Source: Nereocystis luetkeana
Taxonomy: Eukaryota > Sar > Phaeophyceae > Laminariales > Laminariaceae
NCBI GenBank assembly: GCA_031213475.1
Contig: JARUPZ010000030.1
Span: 5,201,661-5,265,660, forward strand
Direction of reading: 5' to 3'
Length of the DNA: 64,000 bases
The translations under genes were made by a program, and so were the position numbers. The notes beneath the pieces were generated by a model that did not search any database, was not told where the DNA came from, and saw only the letters and a program-made list of their open reading frames with translations. The first letter of the stretch is position 1, and the number at the start of each line of letters is the position of its first letter. Positions 11,933-22,699 of this stretch are shown here, in pieces.

Positions 11933-12308
11933 TATACGAGTGTTCTGTGAAGAGATGAAGGAACTGACGTATAGACCACCACTACTGGCGGGCTATTGGG
12001 CAGTGTTTTGTGAAGGTTAGGTGCAGACCACTGCGTTGGCTACTGGCCATTGGCCAAAGCTCAAGCGACCACTCAACTCAGGGTGAAACTCTTAAGGCCG
12101 TAGGTCGGCCTTTTCGGATCCCATCCCCTCTTTTATCTTAATACTATGTAGGCTTTAGATTAGGCTTACACCCCCCCCCCCCCCGATCCCCGCTATTACT
12201 CGTAAAGGTTTAAGTATGGGATCCTTGTTGATGTTCGGTGTGGTTCGTCGCTGCTTGCACAAAACCGAACGGCACCGAACCGCGCATTAACAGATCACTG
12301 ACAGCGGG

Positions 12309-12880
12309 ACACTTTGTATCCCTGGGTAGGTCTGCCTATCAAGCCGGTACTCGTTGGTACTTGCTTGCTTAGAGATAGAAGAGCAGCTTCATTCCGAGGA
12401 CCTTTAACAATATGGGAGAAGGGATCTTCAGGTTGGTAGGCTGTTCAGGTGTTTTGGTTCTTGTTGGGATCAAGGTACGGGCGAAGACCCAACCCAACCC
12501 CTGACTCTAACCCTAACTCTAACCCTAACCCTGACCCCAAACCGCAGCCTAAACGGGCCAACACTCGCCATAAACGCGGCTGCGCCGCGTGTGCATCGAA
12601 CCAGGAAATTTCTCAGTTGCGGACGACGATTCCGAAGTGCTGACCACGCTACGCATTTTTCAAGTCAAAAAGATCCCTAAAGATCCCTCCTCCCAGATGA
12701 TTGCTAAAACCTACTCTTCATTCCTTTCGTGCACGACGGAGACTGAGACCACGCTCGTGTCTCTCTGGAAAACCCCTGGTTTTCCACCTAAGATACGCCT
12801 TCCAGGTACTACAAATACGACCCCAGCGCCTAAACCCAGGTAATTACCGGGCTTTCAACATCATACAAAGCAGTATATTA
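12309..12880 (+). repeat. Dispersed repeat interrupted by a telomere-repeat-bearing foldback element
   Basis: 12309-12393 and 12721-12880 match 13264-13510 as one continuous unit (beginning ACACTTTGTATCCCTGGGTA and ending near the ACAAAGCAGT motif). The interruption at about 12394-12720 is therefore a later insertion, which gives it a natural empty-site comparison. Confidence 0.7.
12394..12710. mobile_element. ~310-bp foldback element carrying TTAGGG-type telomeric repeats, copy 1
   Basis: The left end reads GGACCTTTAACAATATGGGA, followed by GAAGGGATCTT. The right end carries the inverse (AAGATCCCTCCTCCCAGATG). An inverted copy at 39228-39545 shows both ends more cleanly (its right end reads TCTCCCAGATTGTTAAAGGT). 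The middle has several CCCTAA-type telomere units (about 12500-12535) and a GC-rich CGCGGCTGCGCCGCG palindrome. No ORF. Confidence 0.65.
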
Positions 12881-12919
12881 TAGCACTAGCCCACTCTGAT
12901 GAGCCGTATATGAAGAATT

Positions 12920-13000
12920 ATGGGAAATTCAAGGAAACCCCGATTCCACCAACTAGAACATGAGTCGAAGATGCGGCTCCTCAAAACCCACTCCCACACC
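12920..13000 (-). repeat. Reverse fragment of the 3003-3110 segment of repeat copy 1
   Basis: Read on -, this stretch contains the same GAGTGGGTTTTGAGGAGCCGCATCTT-type segment as about 3030-3056 and 17905-17931. It shows that the large repeat unit also exists as small dispersed fragments. Confidence 0.55.
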
Positions 13001-13263
13001 TCTGCGCGGCAAGGCAACAAAGCCCGCAAAGTACATGAAAAAAAAATGAAAGGAAGACGTAGCCTTAAGGGGCAGGAAGAAATCGTCAACGAAAAATCAT
13101 CACCATGTCACCCGCGACGGGGGGGGGCGAGGAAGATGCATGGAAAAGTGGAAAGTGAATATAAAAAAACGAGAAGAAAAAATAACACGGAAGATGTCAA
13201 GAAACACCGAGATCATATTTTTTCCTGCCGACGACGCCACTTGTTAAAATCACGCGACAACGA

Positions 13264-13510
13264 GACACTTTGTATCCCTGGGTAGGTCTTCCTATTAAGC
13301 CGGTACTCGTTGGTACTCACATGTGTTGCTTGCTTAGAGATAGAAGAGCAGCTTTATTCCTTTCGTGCACGACGGAGACTGAGACCACGTTCGTGTCTCG
13401 GGTTTTCCACCGAAGATACGCCTTCCTAGTACTACAACTACGATCCCAATGCCTAAACCCAGGTAATTACCAGGCTTTCAACCTCATACAACATACAAAG
13501 CAGTGTCATA
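13264..13510 (+). repeat. Uninterrupted copy of the 12309-12880 repeat
   Basis: It matches 12309-12393 joined directly to 12721-12880, including the CTTAGAGATAGAAGAGCAGC and GTGCACGACGGAGACTGAGA segments. It lacks the 12394-12720 insertion. Confidence 0.7.
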
Positions 13511-13745
13511 ACAGCATCAAGACTCTGTTGTTACACCATAAATGACGCTGATCGTGTTCATCACAGAAGTCCTAAAAGTGCCCCCGAGGGGCACTTTAGT
13601 TAACGACGCGCCAGTTTAGCTTATTGGGTTCGTGTTATCTGCTCGTGATCTCTCCAGGCATTGTTTAGGGGTAAATTCAGCTAAAAACGCCTCCAAAAAT
13701 TGAAAAGGTTGAAGAAGACTACCACGGTGCTGACTACTGTAGTAT

Positions 13746-14030
13746 TGTTATAAGGATTACCCTGGGCTGGGTAATCAATCGATATTTCACCCCTATGGCT
13801 CAGTAGGTAACACCTTCACATTTATTTGACGTCGTACAGGCCACGGGTTTGAACCTAACTTCGAACGTTTCTTTTACAGAAACGCTTGCGCGTGCACACC
13901 TAAAAAACACATCTCCCTGGTTCCCCAGGAAATGAAACGAAGCGGTTAGGTCAGCGTACGGACGTACACGGTTCCGACGCCCCAAAGATCCCGCCGTTTA
14001 GAGGGGTGTGAAGGTGTTACCTAACTGAGC
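13746..14030 (+). mobile_element. Miniature LTR-like element with tRNA-like promoter, copy 2
   Basis: The left terminal repeat is 13746-13820 (75 bp, TGTTATAAGG to CCTTCACA) with A-box-like TGGCTCAGTAGG. The interior has a degenerate B-box (GGGTTTGAACC, about 13845) and the ACGTTTCTTTTACAGAAACG hairpin shared with copy 1. Instead of a normal right repeat it ends at 14007 with the inverted repeat end (TGTGAAGGTGTTACCTA), abutting the large repeat copy 2. Confidence 0.6.
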
Positions 14031-14120
14031 TACGAGTACTACTAATATTACTGTATACTGTACTGTATGTAAGGTCAACTTTCTTTACGGCCCGCACCCG
14101 CTACATGCAGCACAATATGA

Positions 14121-14517
14121 ATGGTACTCGCGAAAGCTGCAAGTAATGTACTACTAACCAGCTCTTTGGAGCTTCTCAGCCATCATCTCTTCCCCGCTGT
14201 ACCGCCGCGCAGGAACTTTCAACCAGGAGACAGTTGCCGCCTCACGATCAGCACCGAGCAGTGCGGCTTGGCGGGGTTAGAGTTTGACGTGCACCTCCCA
14301 GCGGAGGTGGTCAAGGCCGCCCGGCGTGCCGAACGCAGTCGCCTTGCCCAAGAAAAGCACGCTGCGCGTGCCGAGCGCAAGCGCCTGGCCCACGACAAAT
14401 ACGCTGAGCGTGCCGAGAGCAAGCGCCGTCGTTTCCGCTTCTGGAAGGGCAACACCGGCAGCGAGGGCAGCGAGGGCAACGGTGATAGCGGCCGCAGCAG
14501 CAGCAGTGACGGTAACT

Positions 14518-14555
<38 letters not shown>

Positions 14556-14703
14556 GGCAGCGGCGGCGGCTTCGGGTTCTGGCTCAAACGCCGCCGAACA
14601 AGAGAGGATCGGCACGTGGGCCAAGGCGTTCCGGGCATTCTCGGCCTGGAGGGAGAAGCATAGCGCCGCCGCTCAGGAGCTTCTCGACGGCCCCTGGGTT
14701 TAG
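14121..14703 (+). pseudogene. Frameshifted paralogue of the Ser-rich ORF at 211-762
   Basis: The conserved N-terminal block, the Ala/Arg/Glu-rich repeats and the FRFWKGNTGSEGS segment are read in one frame (to 14663). After the AGC-repeat tract (about 14515-14555), the conserved tail (KAFRAFSAWREKH, ending ELLDGPWV at 14703) is in another frame. The break therefore lies in or just after the CAG/AGC microsatellite, a classic slippage site. Function unknown, probably non-functional. Confidence 0.5.
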
Positions 14704-14912
14704 TATACCCTGGAGTGGTATATTTCATATTATTTTCTCTTGTCTTTTTTTTTTTTCGGCGGTCGTCGCCCACAGGGAGTGAAATACCTCGTAATGAGTT
14801 CGTATCGTAGTCTGGGTCAATTGACGTGGGTGGGGTGGGGTGCGGTGGGGTGGGATGTTACTTTTTGAGTGATGGGGTGAGACTTTCATCAGTAGTGGGC
14901 TGTACCAGTATA

Positions 14913-15905
14913 CCTATGCTAGCGCGCTTCTCAGGACAACATCTGAAAGCGTTGAGACGACGGTACGCAGACGTAGGCTCTTGTTTGCGGGCTTTGTGAC
15001 ACGAATGGGAGAGGAGCGTCTGCCGAGGAGGGTGATGTTTGGGGAGATGGTTGGGGGTAAGGGTTACTCCGGAGGACAGGAGTGGGACTGGATGAGGTAC
15101 CTTGAGGAGGACCTCAAGGAGTTCGGCATCAAGCTCGAAGGGTGGCGCGAGACAGCACAGAAAGCCGGCAGATGGTTCCAACGGGTCGAGGAAGGGGCGG
15201 AGGCCTTCATGCGGAAATGGCATACAGATGAGAAGGAGGCATCGGCAGAACGGCATAGAATAGCTGCGACCACGACCACAGCCGTTGACGCCAACGCGAG
15301 TGTGCAGAATGGCAGGGAAGAGGGGGGGGGCGAAAGGGGGACGAGGGGGAATGGCGGGGGGGGGGGAGGGGAGGCGGTCTGCCCAACAGACTGAAGCCTG
15401 GTTATGGCCATCATCGTCATGATGCACTCCTTTCTTTGGGACCCAAGTAACTAGCATGGTGCCATCTGGGCAACTTTGCGTGTCTGTATGCTCCAGTGCC
15501 TGCCTTTGGTATTTTCTTTCCCCCCCGCCCGTGATTATCGCTTTTTTGTCCCTTCTTTGTTTTCATTTTTCTTTCATTCCCGTTTGTACCTCTTTGTGTC
15601 TTTGTTAGTATGGTCCGTTTTGCCTTGCCTTTTTTCGCGTTTTGCTATCTGCGTCTGTTTTAGTTTTGTTTTTGTTTTTGTTTTGCTTAGCTTCATCTTC
15701 TTTTTTTAGGTTTTTGTCTGCTATTAATAGTCTCCTTTTTGCTTCCCTGGTGTCCGCAGTGGTGGAGTGCGTATGCCTGTTTTTTGTTTTTTTTTGCCTC
15801 TGTTTTTACTTGAGGTATTTCTTCCACTCCAGAGTTATTGGAGCCTGTCCTGCGACCACGGACTGCATTGAATTGTGAGTTAATGTGAGAACAACAAACA
15901 ACAAC
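14913..15905 (+). mobile_element. 5'-truncated non-LTR (LINE) retrotransposon inserted in repeat copy 2
   Basis: The junctions are located by comparison with copy 1: sequence matching 940-960 stops near 14913 and resumes near 15905. The 14972-15394 region encodes the typical C-terminal end of a LINE ORF2 (an RRRLLFAGFVTRMGEERLP-like block, then WDWMRYLEEDLKEFGI), consistent with the region after the reverse transcriptase; the RT itself is missing. A G-run-rich stretch (15325-15372), a T-rich 3' untranslated region and a tail of CAA-type repeats follow (ending AACAACAAACAACAAC). A frame change near 14975 suggests the copy is dead. Confidence 0.7.
14972..15394 (+). pseudogene. LINE ORF2 C-terminal fragment
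   Basis: About 138 codons. Motif order: LLFAGFVTRM, RLPRRVMFGEMVGGK, a Gly-rich turn, WDWMRYLEEDLKEFGIK, then a helical WRETAQKAGRWFQRVEEGAE segment and a Lys/Glu-rich end before the stop. This is the region that in LINE ORF2 proteins follows the RT domain; no catalytic residues of RT or endonuclease are present. Upstream residues lie in another frame (RRRYADVG). Confidence 0.6.
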
Positions 15906-18849
15906 TGTATGTCAAAAGTTTACCAGTACACACTCAGTTTGTTGTATACTGCGATAATAGGGCTTCGTCAAAGAGAAAGCGCCTAATATCTATATGGATG
16001 TACAGGAGCTTCGAGCTTTTTTTTGGATTATATCGTATACCAGTATATATGTGCAGGGAAAGAGCCAAGAAGAGAGCGACGAGTTTCTTTTGTTAAACGA
16101 GAGGTAGTACACACACATATCCTAAGAAAGCATGCGTACCTCGATGTGGAATGTTTTTTTTACCCGGTAGCGGATTCATACCTTCCATGCAGGCGAGGAA
16201 GGGCGATGTTGGCTGATGGTCGGCATGGACCTGCGGCAGACGTCAAAAACCTTGCACGCCGTGGCAGAGCCTACCGCAGTAGGTGGGGGGGGGGAAGGGG
16301 TTATCGTAAAGCGCGTTGTTGGTGTCGCACAGAGGTACAGAGGTAGGTGCGCTCGTTTCTCGGCGCTCGTTTTCTCGATAGCGGAGGGGGTTCCGACGTT
16401 GAACAGTTGCAGTGCATGTTAATAGGTACTGGTATGTTCGTAAGGCTCTCGACCAGAACTTTCCGATCACCCTGTTCGGCATTGGCAACCTCCCCGATCG
16501 AGAAAAATGAAGCACTGAAAAACGATCGCAACACTGCTGTTGTGCGAATCCAAAGCAAACCACGGTAGCTTCAGTATCCTGTATGTATGCTGTGTCGCCC
16601 CTCGTTCTCTTTTGCTTTTTTCGCTTCTCTCTTGTTTTTTCCTGTTTTTTGTTTTTCTTTGTATCCATAGTTTTCTCGTTGTTCTTGTTTTTCTTTTGTT
16701 TCTCTTGTTTTTCTTGTTTTCCTTGTTTTCTGCTTTTTTGTTTTTCTTGTTCTTTTTTTACTGTTTTTCGTTTGTTGTTGTTTCTATTATTTTCTCTTAC
16801 TTCTTACATTACATTTTTTTTCCCCCTGTCTCATTTCACGCCTTATTGCTTGGCCTTCTTTCCTTCGGATTAACGTCGTGTTTTTTCTTTCTGCTCCTGG
16901 CATTATTGGCTGTGTGATTTTCGTTTTTGAGTTGATCTTTTCGTTTTCTTGGCTTTCTTCTTTTCTTTTTCATTCATCTGTCGTCTATATTTGTCCTATA
17001 TTATCGGCTCCCTAGCTCTCTGTAGCTGACCCTGGGATTACCAGGAACCCCGACGTCTTAGATGTGCACCCCAACCGTTTCTTTCTTTCGTTGAATTCCT
17101 GCTACTGCGAACTTCCAGTTTTCCGGATTGAAATTTTCTGTATGATGTATACGTATGCATTCTTGTATGTATTGGTTTCCAAGTGTTTCGGGATGGCGGC
17201 GTTATGGTGTCGCCCTGGAAACCCTGCAAAGGCCGAGGATCCAGGATTTGGAAATACGTTACCGCAGGGGTGCGAACGATGCCCACCCCGGCGCGTGCGC
17301 ATACTTCTACACGTATACCGTTCTTCCAGCGTGTAGACAGTTTTTGCGACCGCTCCTGCTGGTTTTCTAATCAGGTTTTCGACTGTGATGCCTCGTGTTC
17401 AACCTACGACGCGTTTTCGCCCGTTCCCGCTATGTAGTCACACGCGATCGTTCATTTTTTTGGATCCTGCCACCCTCCTACCCGCTCAGAGCCGAGGGCG
17501 GTCTGGGATCTGGGTAATCTGATTACTCCAGATGCGGCACTGGACTGTGAGATTTTGGTGTTTTTTCCTTCTTCGTTCGGCCGATCATCCCCCCGCGCTC
17601 AGAGCCGCGGGGGTGGTGTGGGTAATGTCGCCGCCCGTTCCGCGACACAGTGCATTTTTTTGTGTTCAGCCGCTTTCAACGCTCGCCCTCCCCCCTCACC
17701 CCCCCTCGTTGGGCACGTCGCGATTTATCGTATTCGGTTTTGACGGGTACATCTTTGCCGCCCCTCACTCCCGACACGGGGACTGAGGCGGTGGTTTTTG
17801 CGTCTGACGACCCCGCCCTTGGGGCTGGATTTCACGCTTTCTCCCTCCTAGCGTTCCTTTCCTGAGGATTCGTAGCCTATATATAGCAGGGTGGAAGAGG
17901 TGTGGGAGTGGGTTTTGAGGAGCCGCATCTTTAATTAAGTCACATTCTAGTTCGTGGAAACCGGATGTTTCTCCGAATCTTCCATATTTCTGCGTCTACG
18001 GCTCGTCACAGGGCAGGTTGAGTGTAGTAGTGGTATTGCTCTGGAAAACTGCAAAGACCAAGGTTCCAGCATTTAGAAATGCTTGAGAGGGATGACGTAT
18101 TAATAGTAATTTTAGCTGACGTTTGTTAGAATATACCTGGTATACAATACGCATAATACTATAAAAACGGGGAATGAGGCAAGAGATGAGTCCCCCTTCT
18201 GTTCGGACCTTTTATCTGCTGAAAAATGGTACTACAACAGAGCTCTCCTGAAGGGTACATGAGTGAGTAGTATCGCGGGATCAGCTTGAAAGACAGAGCG
18301 GGATGTGGATGCATTCGTTAGGTTTGTCTCAAGCTTGTATGCACAACACCAACAATTTACGACGTATTACGGTATGCAGATTGTTGAGGCGAGCCCGAGT
18401 ACGAAGCGCGAGGCCGTTTCTTTCGTTTTGGCGAAAAAAAAAACTTCTTCATTGCGGGGTGCGTACAGGCTTCCCCTGCCGTACTTGAGTATAGTCTATC
18501 TGCTGCTGTATGCTGCCTGTCGTCGTTTGGAAGCACATCAACAATTTCCACAAACAAACCCGGCATGTACACATTGTACAAGCGGCCGAGCTTGCTGGAG
18601 CACGTTAAATCGGTTTCATTTGCAAGCCGCCTCGAGTTGACCGTGGTCGCCACCTTCACCGTGCTTATGTCATGCTCATGTGCTTCGTGATTCAAGTGTT
18701 CTCCTTAGTGGAGTTTTTTTTGTTGTCGTATATAGGATTGATTGCTTTTCTTAGTGTTCATCACTTGGTTCTATGTGACTTGGAGCGCGCACGACTTACT
18801 GCAAGTATGCTTCCTCAGTATGATAGTCCTCTACTACAGTAGTAATGAT

Positions 18850-19490
18850 GTTGTTTTCAGCCTTGGCACGAGAAGTCTCTTCATCATGCGGTTTTCCTTT
18901 GTGGGACTGATTATTGCAGTGTCTAATAATCCCGATGCAAGCTCTTCGTGCCACATGGATATCATTGTCTTCCACTTCTTCGCCTCACGATTTTCAAAGG
19001 TGCCGGTGTCGCCGGACATCAGGCTGTGTCCCACGAGCCCCTCGCCTACTGCGGCCCGGAGTCAGGCCACCAGGAGCACTCGTACGACAGTGTTCGCGAG
19101 CAGAATGCCCTCACGGTTTCCCGCGTGAACCACCGAAACTCTCCCCTCTTTCCGACGAGCTGCGTCAGGTTCCTAACTTCGTCGTTGGCGACTGTGCGTG
19201 GGTGCTCGATACGGCCACTGCCATCCGACAAGGCGCAATTGACGGCACGGACGCCAAAGTCCTCGAGGCCTTCGAATCATTTTGTTTTCAACTGTACGGG
19301 CTCATACACAATACTTGCGGTAGGCTCTTCCCCCCCGGTGACACCCCGGACGGTTCTCCCTCTCGGCGCTAGACTACTTTTCCTATATATGGATCTGCCA
19401 TCCGACATGCCCAGCGTGAACGCCCACCGCCGAGTTCCTTTGGCCCGCTGCAAGCCCTGTGCTAACCCCCAACGACAGCAGTAACAGCAT
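18850..19490 (+). pseudogene. Degenerate LTR-retrotransposon polyprotein segment
   Basis: In two alternating frames this region reads LRQVPNFVVGDCAWVLDTA, TAIRQGAIDGTDAKVLEA, a CTGSYTILAVGSSP block, a TPDGSPLGA-like block, LPSDMPSVNAHRRVPLARCK and KPCANP. From family knowledge this is the stretch before the integrase C-terminal region of a brown-algal retroelement polyprotein. Frame changes (near 19280, where LNWTGPYKILAVG-like residues switch frame) and the absence of the upstream catalytic core show that it is a relic. Confidence 0.55.
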
Positions 19491-19499
19491 GCCGCAGTA

Positions 19500-19978
19500 C
19501 TTCCGGCGAGATTGACGCAAAATTGCGCTCAACAAAAACACCAGGGAAAACTCCCCGTACTACGTCACTCAGGTCGACCCCCCTCCAGCGCCTCATTGTT
19601 GTGGAGATGATAGCCGGTCACCAATCGGGTCGCCGTCGAGACGTGGTCATCGCGGTGATGTACAAGACGCATTTGATTGGATTTTCTCGCACATCCTGGG
19701 AACGGGCAATGGACCTCCGGCTCTTCCCCACCAGCTCATTCTTTTTTGGGCCGCCTAATCAACGATGTATCGGCGGATACGAAATGGCGCTGCACGGACG
19801 GAAGGATCTCGAGGTTTTACGGCGAGCGATTTCTGGCGTCCAGCTGAGGCTCCGTCCCGCACACGGATTGGGTTCGCCGCTGCAACACCACGGTGATGCT
19901 TCCCAACGGAGCTCACTCTTGGCACAAGGGCGGCGACGGTTTCTTATGGTGGCTTAGGAAAATTAGCGCGAGTGCATA
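19500..19978 (+). pseudogene. Retroelement polyprotein tail, part 2 (split by a LINE)
   Basis: Broken frames give LQRLIVVEMIAGHQSGRRR, DVVIAVMYKTHLIGFSRTSW, ERAMDLRLF, ALHGRKDLEVL, and a final HSWHKGGDGFLWWL segment ending at 19978, where the minus-strand LINE begins. The coding sense continues beyond the LINE at 21116. It aligns with the shorter relic at 4230-4770. Confidence 0.55.
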
Positions 19979-20970
19979 TGTTGTTGTTGTCGTTGTTGCT
20001 CTCACATTAACTCATATCGCCACAATACAATGCAGTCCGTGGTCGCAGGACAGGCTCCAATAACTCTGGAGTGACACGGTGGAGGAAATACCTCGGTAAA
20101 AAATAAAACAAGCTAAAAGTAGTACTCACGATAACTGATGAAGCACATCTACAAACCAGACAAAAACATGAAAAAAGGAGGTCCGCGCACGTACGTATCA
20201 GATACATGCGGTACCCTGTACAAGTCGCCACAGAAACCGAGAGAACCACACATACTACCCAGAAAAATAGACCGGAAGAAAATAACAACTCGACGTCGAA
20301 AAACCGAAATCAAAAATCGAAAAAATAATCACACATCCAAGAGGGAAGAAAAAAAAGGTCAAGTCAGGCAAAAGGAAGCAATATAAAGCAAGAAATCAAG
20401 AAAGGACACACAAGAGAATGCGCAATTTTTCGCAGATTTCAGGCTCGCACGCATCGCGAGGCCAGGGGTGTAAAACAGAGGCAAAAAACAAAAAAACATG
20501 AATATGCACTCCACCACTAAGGACCCCAGGGAAGCAAAAAGAGACTACCAGGTATTAATAATAATAGCAGACGAAAAATAAAAAAAGAAGATGAAGCGAA
20601 GCAAAAAACAAACAAAAGCAGACAGCAAAAAGCAAAAAAGCAAAACGGAAGACACAAACAGAGACACAACAACGAGGTACAAACGGGAAAGAAAAAAATA
20701 TAAAAAAGATAAAAAAAGAAGGGACAAAAAGGGACAAACACGGGCGGGGGGGAAAGAAAGTACGAAAGGCAGGCACTGGAGCATACAGATATACGCAAAG
20801 TTGCCCACACACAGGTAGCACCATGCTGTAGTTTCTTGGGTCCCAAATAAGGGAGTGCATCATGACGATGATGTCCATACCCAGGCTTCAGTCTCCTGTT
20901 GGCAGACCGCCCCCCCCCCCCCCCCCATTCCCCCTCGTCCCCCTTTCGCCCTCTCTCCCCCTCTTTACAT
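19979..20970 (-). mobile_element. 5'-truncated LINE, minus orientation, splitting the polyprotein relic
   Basis: Read on -, it matches 15320-15905: the G-run block, GGTCTGCC...CTGAAGCCTGG, a T-rich 3' untranslated region, CCTGTCCTGCGACCACGGAC, TTAATGTGAG and a CAA-type tail (seen on + as TTGTTGTTGTCGTTGTTG at 19979-19997). It retains an extra A/T-rich block of about 350 bp (20095-20450 on +) not seen in the 14913 copy. No ORF2 residues remain. Confidence 0.65.
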
Positions 20971-21013
20971 ATATACGGAGGGGGTGTATCAACCCGTTTC
21001 AAACTTCACCCAC

Positions 21014-21112
21014 GCTTTTTTTAGAACCGCAGTCCCATATATGTGGGGACAAACTAGTCAAACTTCAAGTAGTTTGTCCCCAAAACGGGACTGCGGTTCC
21101 AAAGGGGTTAAG
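21014..21112. mobile_element. ~95-bp palindromic foldback element, copy 1
   Basis: The arms are GAACCGCAGTCCC...GGGGACAAACTA (21024-21056) and TAGTTTGTCCCCAAAACGGG ACTGCGGTTC (to 21099), with a short AT-rich loop. A related copy at 42421-42514 is inserted inside a miniature LTR-like element. No coding capacity; likely a MITE. Confidence 0.65.
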
Positions 21113-21115
21113 GAC

Positions 21116-21420
21116 AAATCAGTTGGAGCTAGACTTGATTGAGTCGATTTTGGCAGCGGAAAAATATCTCAGTGCGTTTTTCCTGGACGATGCACCCGGA
21201 GCCGATCCAGCTCCGTCTCTTTTCCCGGTGCTCTGTACCAGGTACACGACTTCGGCAGGTCCTGGAGCTGTACCGGGCTCTTGGTGTCTTCATGTCCAAG
21301 CTGCGGTAGCGTGTTTCTCCGGAGGATCCAACCGAACGCGGATGAGTCTCGAGGCGCAGACAGACCTGCTTTTTTTATCATGCGACGCTAACCGGGAAAG
21401 GCACTTTGATGTTTTTTTCT
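21116..21420 (+). pseudogene. Retroelement polyprotein tail, part 3 (beyond the LINE insertion)
   Basis: This reads QLELDLIESILAAEKYLSAF, then SLFPVLCTRYTTSAGPGAVP and GSWCLHVQAAVACFSGGSNR, ending ESRGAQTDLL in a shifted frame. From family knowledge the TRYTTSxGAVxGSWCLQ block follows the LWWLGKIS block found at 19950-19978. The two sides of the minus-strand LINE were therefore probably once adjacent. Confidence 0.5.
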
Positions 21421-21865
21421 ATGCGTCGACAATGAGTGGGCATCCAAAATATCCCACCGCTTTAAACTCGCGTCGTCGAAACGCGTACGAGTAAACACCA
21501 GAGTCAATCGTAGTCATCCTGGACACAATGTCACCATTATTGACACAGCAACCGACGATGTTGTACTGTGCATTTCTGTTGACTTCGTCCAGACACACCC
21601 CACAATGAAAGACATTGAAAATTTTGCAGTGGCCACGGGAGCGATCTCAACCTAACTAAGCAGTGCTGATGGTTCACATCTCAAAATTTTAGGATATATA
21701 TGTTCGCTTTGAACTGACGCTAGGAGATATTACCCTACCAGCCGAGGCGTTTTTGTATTGCCCTTACTATGCTACTCGATAATTATTTATTCTATCATGA
21801 ACGCCGCCTTTTCATACTTAAAAATCGCTTCTTATACCCCACAGGTACCTGGTACCAGGTACCTG

Positions 21866-22699
21866 TATTAAGGCTTATGGCGCATAACCTACTAGTTATG
21901 GCGATTGACGTGTGTACCAGCTCGTAGCTGGTGTGTACGCCTAGACTCGATTGCCGATGGCCGGCAATACACAGTCAAAATGTTCGAGGCAAACACGTAG
22001 TCACTGTCAGGTGACTTGTACGTCAAGCTTCAACACAGAAGAGAATAAGATGGTGTGGTGACCCCAAGCCACATTGTTGATTGATTGCTCAGCTGGAAGC
22101 TGATGATGGTGAGCAAAAGTAGAACAAAAGTAGAGTGAGCTCAAAGGGGAGGGCGGTGCGCGTGTGCGCTCGCAGCTCGCAACAAAGGACGACCCTTGCA
22201 CTTCGGTCAAACAAAAACAAAATGAGGGAATACCCTCGTATTCCGTTCAAAATAAAAACAACGAAGAGAACCCCCAGATTTACTGTAAAGAACAATATAT
22301 CTTGGGGTACATATCCATGACCCCAGTGTAGCCTATGTTGTTTCTCCAGCCAGAACTACATTGTAACAGTAAAACTATGCTACCGGTCTCGGAGGGATAC
22401 TGAAGATATCCTGTCCATTATGCACCAATGATAGCACGTACTAAATGTGCTGTCTACCGTAGATCATGTACGTACGTACCACAACAGTAGATCCATGGCA
22501 CTACTCGTCATTGGGACTTTATTCTGTGCGTACGGGTGCACAGCAGTATATCATGCGTAAAAAGACAGCTGCTGCTATCCTACTATAACTCAGACTGGAA
22601 AACTGTCTGTCGTACATAGAATGCGTAAATGTATACCAGATGACGTAAGTGTAATCGAGTAACGAATATGATGGTTACTGACAAGTATCATCTCTAATA
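21866..22699 (+). repeat. LTR-like direct repeat, left copy (~834 bp)
   Basis: It is almost identical to 25126-25946, with a few substitutions and small indels near 22550-22600. Both copies begin TATTAAGGCTTATGGCG and end CATCTCTAATA, so the outermost bases form a short TATTA/TAATA inverted repeat rather than TG/CA. The small ORFs inside (for example 22135-22320) occur in both copies and show no domain. Flanking palindromes are described in the findings. Confidence 0.75.

Larger units (their letters stand above)
14035..19978 (+). repeat. Copy 2 of the ~4.7-kb decayed repeat unit, with nested insertions
   Basis: It is collinear with 1-4770. Relative to copy 1 it gains a non-LTR retrotransposon fragment (14913-15905) and an extra polyprotein-like segment (about 18850-19600), and it is cut at its right end by a second, minus-strand retrotransposon (from 19979). 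Small TA-bracketed insertions distinguish it from copy 1, for example at 18096 (TTAATA) and 18133 (CCTGGTA). Confidence 0.7.
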
